From: Bordetella avium
GTDB taxonomy: Bacteria > Pseudomonadota > Gammaproteobacteria > Burkholderiales > Burkholderiaceae_B
NCBI RefSeq assembly: GCF_034424645.1
Contig: NZ_CP139969.1
Span: 124,001 to 188,000, forward strand
Reading direction: 5' to 3'
DNA length: 64,000 nucleotides
Position numbers and translations under genes: made by a program. How positions within the stretch are numbered: position 1 is the first letter of the stretch; each line of letters begins with the position of its first letter. The notes under the pieces are model-generated. The model made no database searches. It worked only from the letters and a program-made list of their open reading frames with translations, and was not told where the DNA came from. Positions 59,180-64,000 of this stretch are shown here, piece after piece.

Positions 59180-60559
59180 ATGAGGATCGTCAGGAACTTG
59201 GTTTTGTTAGTTATTTTGGCGGCCATCTTGGTTGTCGGTTTTTTTTATTTCTATAAAGGAAACGAGTCCACCATAAAGCCTACATCCAAGCTGTCCAAGG
59301 AAGAGCTGATTCTGAAGGGGAAGTACTTGGCGAGGGCCGGCGACTGTATGGCCTGTCACACCAGCGATAAAGGCAGCTTCGCCGGTGGTGTCGGTCTGGA
59401 TTCAGGCACGCCCGTCGGCTTGATTTATCCGAGCAATATCACCCCTGACAAAGAGACCGGGATCGGGCATTACAGCCTGCGGGATTTCGACAATGCCTTG
59501 AGATATGGCATCAAGAAATCCGGGGAAAGCCTCTATCCGGCCATGCCTTATCCCTCCTTCGCATCGGTGTCGAGCGAGGACGTCGAGGCCCTCTATGCCT
59601 ACTTCATGCATGAGGTGAAGCCGGTCAACAATGCTGTGCCTGGTCCATCCGGGTCATGGCCGTTCACCATGAACTGGCCCATCAATGCCTGGCGTTTGCT
59701 GTTTGCGCCGGATGTCACGTCCATGGTGGCGTTCAAGGATGATGGGGATCAGCTCTTGCGCGGCGCTTATCTGGTGGGCGGCCTCGGGCATTGCGGCACC
59801 TGTCACACGCCGAGAAATGACGCCATGGTCCAGGTGGTTTTTTCGAACGACAAGGAGGATCGGTTTCTGTCGGGAGGGGGATCGCTGGAAGGCTGGAATG
59901 CCGTCAACCTGCGGGGCAACAATATGGCTGGTCTCGGCCGGATGAGCCAGGAAGACCTGGTCCAGCTGTTGAAAACAGGCAGGAACAATCATTCCGCTGT
60001 GTTCGGCCCGATGGCAGAGGTGGTGGAGGACAGCCTTCAGCATCTGACGGACAGGGATATCACTGCCATAGCCGCCTACCTGAAGTCACTGACGCCCAGC
60101 GTTCCTCAAGGGGCGGTATTCCAGTACCAGCCCGCCACGCAAGAAGCGCTGTCGCAAGGCCGAGTGGAGACCCCTGGGGCGCTCTCTTTCCTGAACAACT
60201 GTGCGGGCTGCCATCGCACGGACGGCAAGGGCTATGCCCAAACCTTCCCGGCTCTGGCGGGCAATCCTTCCATCCTGAACAGTAATGCCGACTCCTTGAT
60301 CAGCATTATTCTGCGTGGTAGCCAGATGCCCGGTACCGCTGGGGCGCCTACCCAGTATGCGATGCTTGGATACGCCTGGCGTTTGGATGACAAGGAAGTG
60401 ACCGATCTCGTCAATTTTGTCCGCAATAGCTGGGGCAATAGCGCGAGGACCGTCAGCCAGGCGGAAGTGGCGTCGATCCGGCAGAAGTTCGTCACCCCCG
60501 AGATGCTGAAATGGCAGCAATCGGCGAGTAATGACGTCCTTGTTCCGAACGAGCAATAA
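59180..60559 (+). CDS. Triheme cytochrome c subunit of the membrane-bound dehydrogenase
   Basis: 459 residues. The N-terminal hydrophobic segment (LVLLVILAAILVVGFFYFY) is a signal anchor. Three heme c sites are visible: CMACH (Cys56-His60), CGTCH in GGLGHCGTCHTPRN (about residue 210), and CAGCH in NNCAGCHRTDGKGY (about residue 343). The three domains repeat the class I pattern seen in the cytochrome subunit of gluconate and alcohol dehydrogenases, which passes electrons to ubiquinone. It begins 19 bases after the flavoprotein gene. A hairpin and a strong terminator follow, closing the operon. Confidence 0.94.
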   Translation: MRIVRNLVLLVILAAILVVGFFYFYKGNESTIKPTSKLSKEELILKGKYLARAGDCMACHTSDKGSFAGGVGLDSGTPVGLIYPSNITPDKETGIGHYSLRDFDNALRYGIKKSGESLYPAMPYPSFASVSSEDVEALYAYFMHEVKPVNNAVPGPSGSWPFTMNWPINAWRLLFAPDVTSMVAFKDDGDQLLRGAYLVGGLGHCGTCHTPRNDAMVQVVFSNDKEDRFLSGGGSLEGWNAVNLRGNNMAGLGRMSQEDLVQLLKTGRNNHSAVFGPMAEVVEDSLQHLTDRDITAIAAYLKSLTPSVPQGAVFQYQPATQEALSQGRVETPGALSFLNNCAGCHRTDGKGYAQTFPALAGNPSILNSNADSLISIILRGSQMPGTAGAPTQYAMLGYAWRLDDKEVTDLVNFVRNSWGNSARTVSQAEVASIRQKFVTPEMLKWQQSASNDVLVPNEQ

Positions 60560-60572
60560 GGCGATAGGGAGG

Positions 60573-60599
60573 GCGGGATAAGCTTTGTGCTTATCCCGC
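60573..60599 (+). terminator. Hairpin after the cytochrome c gene
   Basis: Perfect ten-base arms GCGGGATAAG/CTTATCCCGC with a seven-base loop, followed by a T-rich but interrupted stretch. It is the first of two potential stop signals for the dehydrogenase operon. Confidence 0.6.
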
Positions 60600-60687
60600 T
60601 TATCGCATCTTTTCTTTTTGGCAGGCGGTGGCTTGTGTGGCGGGAGCCGGCCCGCCCTCGTGGATCGCAACACCACCGTCCTGAACA

Positions 60688-60711
60688 GGGCCGCATCGCG
60701 GCCCTTTTTTT
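60688..60711 (+). terminator. Strong rho-independent terminator
   Basis: GGGCCGC-ATC-GCGGCCC followed by seven T. Located 128 bases beyond the cytochrome gene stop. Confidence 0.9.
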
Positions 60712-61229
60712 CGCCGGTAGGCGGACCCAAAAGGGTTTTTAGCTCGATGGTTCATGGCCTTGAGTCAGAGCGGGTCCGCATCAGAGGTCGCGATTCTCGG
60801 TTTATTGACGTTGGCGGGATTGGGCTGCTTGCAGCCCAATTCCGCCGCGATGCGATAAGCCAATTGGCTCATGGTTTTGATTATGAGTCTGTTGCTGCTA
60901 TCTGGTTTGAGGCTGAGCGTCGCTACGACTTTGTCAGCCAGCGCAATCAAGTGGCTGTCGGATCGGAATGGCTGGCTTAGCTGGATTACTAAAGAATCAT
61001 TTTTTTGTAAATAGAATAAGTTTGTTTTTTCGTATTAATGGCCTTGATTGAAATGGACGAATCTATAACAAAAAATCGCCGTTGTTGCGGCTTGCCATAT
61101 ACTCGTCGGGTCGGATAATAAATTTTTGCCCTTACTCTATTCAAACCGCTGCAAGTCGTCTTTCGATTATTGCTTTGTAGTTTGAGAAAGACGATCGAGC
61201 GGTGAACACCTCAAAAGGACTTTGTGTCT
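60712..61229 (+). promoter_or_regulatory. Intergenic region and structured leader of the H+-ATPase gene
   Basis: About 520 bases without a supportable gene. The right half (60985-61200) is AT-rich, with poly-T and poly-A tracts. A long-loop hairpin (TCGTCTTTC 61156-61164 with GAAAGACGA 61186-61194, 21-base loop) lies 20 bases before the AAGGA ribosome site, so it may belong to a regulated 5' leader. A weak 61-codon minus-strand frame at 60765-60950 has no recognised family. Confidence 0.45.
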
Positions 61230-63869
61230 ATGAGCGATCCAAGGCAGGCAACGACAACGTCCCCGCATCCTGCGGATTCACCTGCGCCCGCAGCGGCGCA
61301 GACCCCGAACGCGGCCACCCAGCAGGCCGGCGGCGGCAAGGGCAAACCGGTTCCGCTGGATGCCGCGGCGATCGCGGCCAAGCTGAGCGAACTCAAAACT
61401 TCGGACAAGGGACTGTCCAGCGCCGATGCGGCGCAGCGATTGACCCAGTATGGGCCGAATGCGATCGAGGCCAAGGAAGAGCCGCTTTGGCACAAGCTCT
61501 TCGGTTATTTCTGGGGGCCTATTCCCTGGATGATCGAGGCGGCGGCGCTGATTTCACTCTTGCGCGCCGATTGGGCGGATTTCGCTGTGGTGATGGGGCT
61601 GCTCATTTATAACGCGGCCGTGGGGTTCTGGCAGGACGCGAAGGCGGCATCGGCGCTTGCAGCATTGAAAAAAGACTTGGCGCTCAAGGCCCGCGTTCTG
61701 CGTGATGGCGCCTGGGTCAGCGTTGATGCGGCCAAGGTGGTGCCGGGCGACATTATCGATGTGTCGGGCGGCGAGATTGTGCCCGCAGACCTGGTGCTGA
61801 TCTCGGGCGATTATCTGAGCGTGGACCAGGCGGCGCTGACCGGCGAGTCGCTGCCTGTCAGCAAAAAAATCGGCGATAGCGCGTTTTCCGGCTCGATCGC
61901 CAAACAGGGCGATATGAAGGGCGTTGTGATCGCGACCGGCAACAACACCTTCTTCGGCCGCACGGCCAAGCTGGTGGCCTCGGCGGGCGTGAAATCGCAT
62001 TCCCAGACGGCTGTCGTGCAGATCGGCGATTTTCTGATCGTACTTGCGGCGATTCTCGCGGCGATACTGGTCGGCGTGCAGGTGTACCGCGAAATCGTGG
62101 TGCCGGATGCCTGGACCTGGGCGACCGCAGGCTCGATTCTGCAATTCGTGCTGGTGCTGCTGGTGGCTTCGGTGCCGGTGGCGCTGCCCGCCGTGATGTC
62201 GGTGACCTTGGCGCTTGGCGCGCTGGCATTGTCCAAGCAAAAGGCGATTGTTTCGCGCTTGTCAGCCATCGATGAACTGGCGGGCGTGGATGTGTTGTGC
62301 TCGGACAAGACCGGCACACTGACCCAGAACAAGCTCACGCTCGACGCACCTATCGGTTTTAACGACGCCAAGCCCGACGAGGTGATTTTCGCGGCGGCCC
62401 TCGCCACCCAGACGAGCAGCGAGGATGCCATCGATCAGGCGGTATTGAAGGGCGTCAAAACCCCCGCCGATCTCGCGCAGTACAAGCAAACCCACTTCGT
62501 CCCCTTTGATCCGGTAAACAAGCGCACGATCGCGACGGTCACGGATAGCGCAGGCAAGTCATGGCAATACGCCAAGGGCGCGCCGCAGGCGATCTCGGCC
62601 TTGTGCAAGCTTGATCAGGCGACCGAGACGGCGTATGACGGCAAGGTTCACGACCTGGCCAGCCATGGCTACCGGGCGCTGGGGGCGGCCAGTTCCGAGG
62701 ACGACGGCAAGACATGGAAGTTGCTGGGCATCCTGCCGTTGCTGGACCCGCCGCGCGTCGATGCCAAGGACACCATCGCCAAGACCAAGGAGCTCGGCCT
62801 CCAGGTCAAGATGGTGACCGGCGATGACGTTGCCATCGGCGCCGAGATCGCAACCCAGCTTGGCATGGGCCCCAATCTGCTGGTGGCCAGCGATGTGTTT
62901 CCCAAGGGGACCGATGCCGCTCATATTCCCCAGGCCTCGATCACCGCAGTGGAAAAGGCCGACGGCTTCGGGCGGGTGTTTCCGGAACACAAGTACGAGA
63001 TCGTCAAAGCGCTTCAGCAAGGCGGTCATATCGTCGCCATGACCGGTGATGGCGTGAACGACAGCCCGGCGCTCAAACAGGCCGATTGCGGGATCGCCGT
63101 GTCTGGCGCGACGGACGCGGCCCGTAATGCGGCGGCGCTGATTCTGACCGCCCCGGGCCTGTCCACCATTGTCAATGCGATCATCGAGAGCCGGAAGATC
63201 TTCGAGCGCATCAACTCCTACGTCTATTACCGCATCGCCATGACCATCGCGATCATGGTCGTCGTGGTGTTGTCCAGCGTGGTCTTCAACATCCAGCCGC
63301 TGACCGCAATCATGATCGTGGTGCTGGCCCTGCTGGATGACATTCCTATCATGACCATCGCCTATGACCGGGTGAGGCCAGCGAGTAAGCCGGTGCGCTG
63401 GGACATGCACCATATTCTGATCTTCTCGGTCCTGATGGGCATCATGGCGACCCTGGAGAGCTTTGGCCTGGTGCTGGTGGGCATGGAGTGGATCAGCAGC
63501 ACTGCTTTGCAGGCCTGGATTCCGCTGGATCAAAGCCATTTGCAAACGGCCTTGTTCCTCCAGCTCGCGGCTGGCGGCCACATGCTGCTCTTTGTGGTCC
63601 GCACCCCGGGTTCGATTTTCCGGCCGCTCTATCCGTCCTGGCCCTTGTTCCTGGCGGTGGTGGTCACCCAGATCGTGGCGGTGCTGCTGTGCGGTTTCGG
63701 CATTCTCGTGACACAGCTTCCCTGGGCAGTCATTGGCCTGGTCTGGGTGTATGTGCTGTGCTGGACCGTGCTCATCGACATCGTGAAGATCGCCTATTAC
63801 CGCTTTGGCCCGCCCTCCCGGGCGGCGCAGCCTGGTCTTAAGGCGCCGATTGTCGCCAAGCCGGCCTGA
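61230..63869 (+). CDS. Plasma-membrane-type proton-efflux P-type ATPase (type IIIA)
   Basis: 879 residues from ATG at 61230 (AAGGA ten bases upstream; GTG at 61224 is in frame but too close). After an Ala/Pro-rich cytoplasmic start (1-45) come the cation-ATPase N-terminal region, LTGESLPVSK of the actuator domain, the phosphorylated aspartate in SDKTGTLTQNK (D359), KGAPQAISALC of the nucleotide domain and MTGDGVNDSPALKQAD of the hinge. Eight to ten membrane helices are visible. Length and motif spacing fit the H+-exporting type IIIA group, unlike Ca2+, K+ or heavy-metal pumps (no CPC). It may help maintain pH or membrane potential. A ppk2-type gene follows 70 bases later. Confidence 0.92.
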   Translation: MSDPRQATTTSPHPADSPAPAAAQTPNAATQQAGGGKGKPVPLDAAAIAAKLSELKTSDKGLSSADAAQRLTQYGPNAIEAKEEPLWHKLFGYFWGPIPWMIEAAALISLLRADWADFAVVMGLLIYNAAVGFWQDAKAASALAALKKDLALKARVLRDGAWVSVDAAKVVPGDIIDVSGGEIVPADLVLISGDYLSVDQAALTGESLPVSKKIGDSAFSGSIAKQGDMKGVVIATGNNTFFGRTAKLVASAGVKSHSQTAVVQIGDFLIVLAAILAAILVGVQVYREIVVPDAWTWATAGSILQFVLVLLVASVPVALPAVMSVTLALGALALSKQKAIVSRLSAIDELAGVDVLCSDKTGTLTQNKLTLDAPIGFNDAKPDEVIFAAALATQTSSEDAIDQAVLKGVKTPADLAQYKQTHFVPFDPVNKRTIATVTDSAGKSWQYAKGAPQAISALCKLDQATETAYDGKVHDLASHGYRALGAASSEDDGKTWKLLGILPLLDPPRVDAKDTIAKTKELGLQVKMVTGDDVAIGAEIATQLGMGPNLLVASDVFPKGTDAAHIPQASITAVEKADGFGRVFPEHKYEIVKALQQGGHIVAMTGDGVNDSPALKQADCGIAVSGATDAARNAAALILTAPGLSTIVNAIIESRKIFERINSYVYYRIAMTIAIMVVVVLSSVVFNIQPLTAIMIVVLALLDDIPIMTIAYDRVRPASKPVRWDMHHILIFSVLMGIMATLESFGLVLVGMEWISSTALQAWIPLDQSHLQTALFLQLAAGGHMLLFVVRTPGSIFRPLYPSWPLFLAVVVTQIVAVLLCGFGILVTQLPWAVIGLVWVYVLCWTVLIDIVKIAYYRFGPPSRAAQPGLKAPIVAKPA

Positions 63870-63879
63870 CCCTCGCATC

Positions 63880-63905
63880 CCGGCCGCCGCATGATCGGCG
63901 GCCGG
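63880..63905 (+). other. GC hairpin between the ATPase and ppk2 genes
   Basis: Ten-base perfect arms CCGGCCGCCG/CGGCGGCCGG with a six-base loop, 10 bases after the ATPase stop and 34 before the next start. There is no T-run, so it more likely attenuates or protects mRNA than terminates. Confidence 0.55.
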
Positions 63906-63939
63906 CAGGCAATAAACCGAATTATCTGGGAGAGAGCAT

Positions 63940-64000
63940 ATGGACTATCGCAAGAAGCTGATCGTGGCGCCCGGCTCGAAGGTCAAGCTGAAAAACCTGG
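63940..64000 (+). CDS. Polyphosphate kinase 2 family protein, N-terminal fragment (truncated by window edge)
   Basis: Twenty codons from ATG at 63940, with GGGAGAGAG upstream: MDYRKKLIVAPGSKVKLKNL. This matches the usual start of PPK2-type kinases, where a DYRK-x4-V-x-PG-x-KVKL stretch precedes the kinase core. The Walker motifs lie beyond the window. Same strand as the H+-ATPase and close to it, so the two may be co-expressed, which would link polyphosphate/nucleotide energy balance to proton export. Confidence 0.65.
   Translation, partial: MDYRKKLIVAPGSKVKLKNL

Noticed and set aside
60765..60950. 61-codon minus-strand ORF between the cytochrome and ATPase genes
   Set aside because: Fairly regular sequence but no ribosome site or family; insufficient support.

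Overview
The window looks like a chromosome segment of a high-GC betaproteobacterium of the Alcaligenaceae (Bordetella/Achromobacter type). The evidence is four Bug-type solute receptors, a DUF3717 protein, a PhaM-like granule protein, a Bordetella-style autotransporter, a betaproteobacterial RpoH, and the ctaA-ctaB-sco and gltBD gene orders. No rRNA, tRNA, CRISPR array or complete insertion sequence was seen. This placement is inference from gene families; no search was run.

Left part (1-32.8 kb) is mostly core. It holds a truncated AraC-type regulator, a hydantoinase/oxoprolinase pair (hyuBA), glutamate synthase (gltBD, ending at a very strong terminator), a REP-associated transposase-like gene that has lost its HUH motif, glutathione-dependent formaldehyde detoxification (frmA-fghA), two small envelope proteins, and rpoH behind a perfect CIRCE operator. 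A possible small RNA sits between two terminators. Then come cpdA, divergent from a large Na+/H+ antiporter with a C-terminal cyclic-nucleotide-binding-like domain, a Nudix hydrolase, heme A/heme O synthases with Sco, a DUF3717 protein, PhaM, glmU with an overlapping MFS exporter, ugd with an overlapping glycosyltransferase, an Lrp-type regulator and glmS.

Middle part (32.8-54.4 kb) is accessory. After an autotransporter comes a dense catabolic island built from repeated themes: four Bug receptors with no TctA/TctB membrane genes, three FAD-dependent dehydrogenases of the tricarballylate/fumarate reductase type, two ETF gene pairs (one canonical, one divergent), an isocitrate lyase/PEP mutase-family lyase, an MmgE/PrpD gene interrupted by one in-frame TGA, an SDR, an isochorismatase-fold protein lacking its usual nucleophile, a hydantoin racemase-fold protein lacking both catalytic cysteines, and a LysR regulator. 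I infer oxidation of one or more unidentified branched di/tricarboxylates, with electrons passed to ETF rather than to a TcuB-type protein. The substrates cannot be read from the sequence.

Right part (54.4-64 kb) starts with about 2 kb of AT-richer, gene-poor DNA holding at most a few small membrane-protein ORFs. It continues with a three-subunit membrane-bound sugar or polyol dehydrogenase operon (Tat-type small subunit, GMC flavoprotein with an Fe-S cysteine cluster, triheme cytochrome c), then a plasma-membrane-type H+ P-type ATPase with a structured leader, followed by the start of a PPK2-type polyphosphate kinase cut by the window edge.
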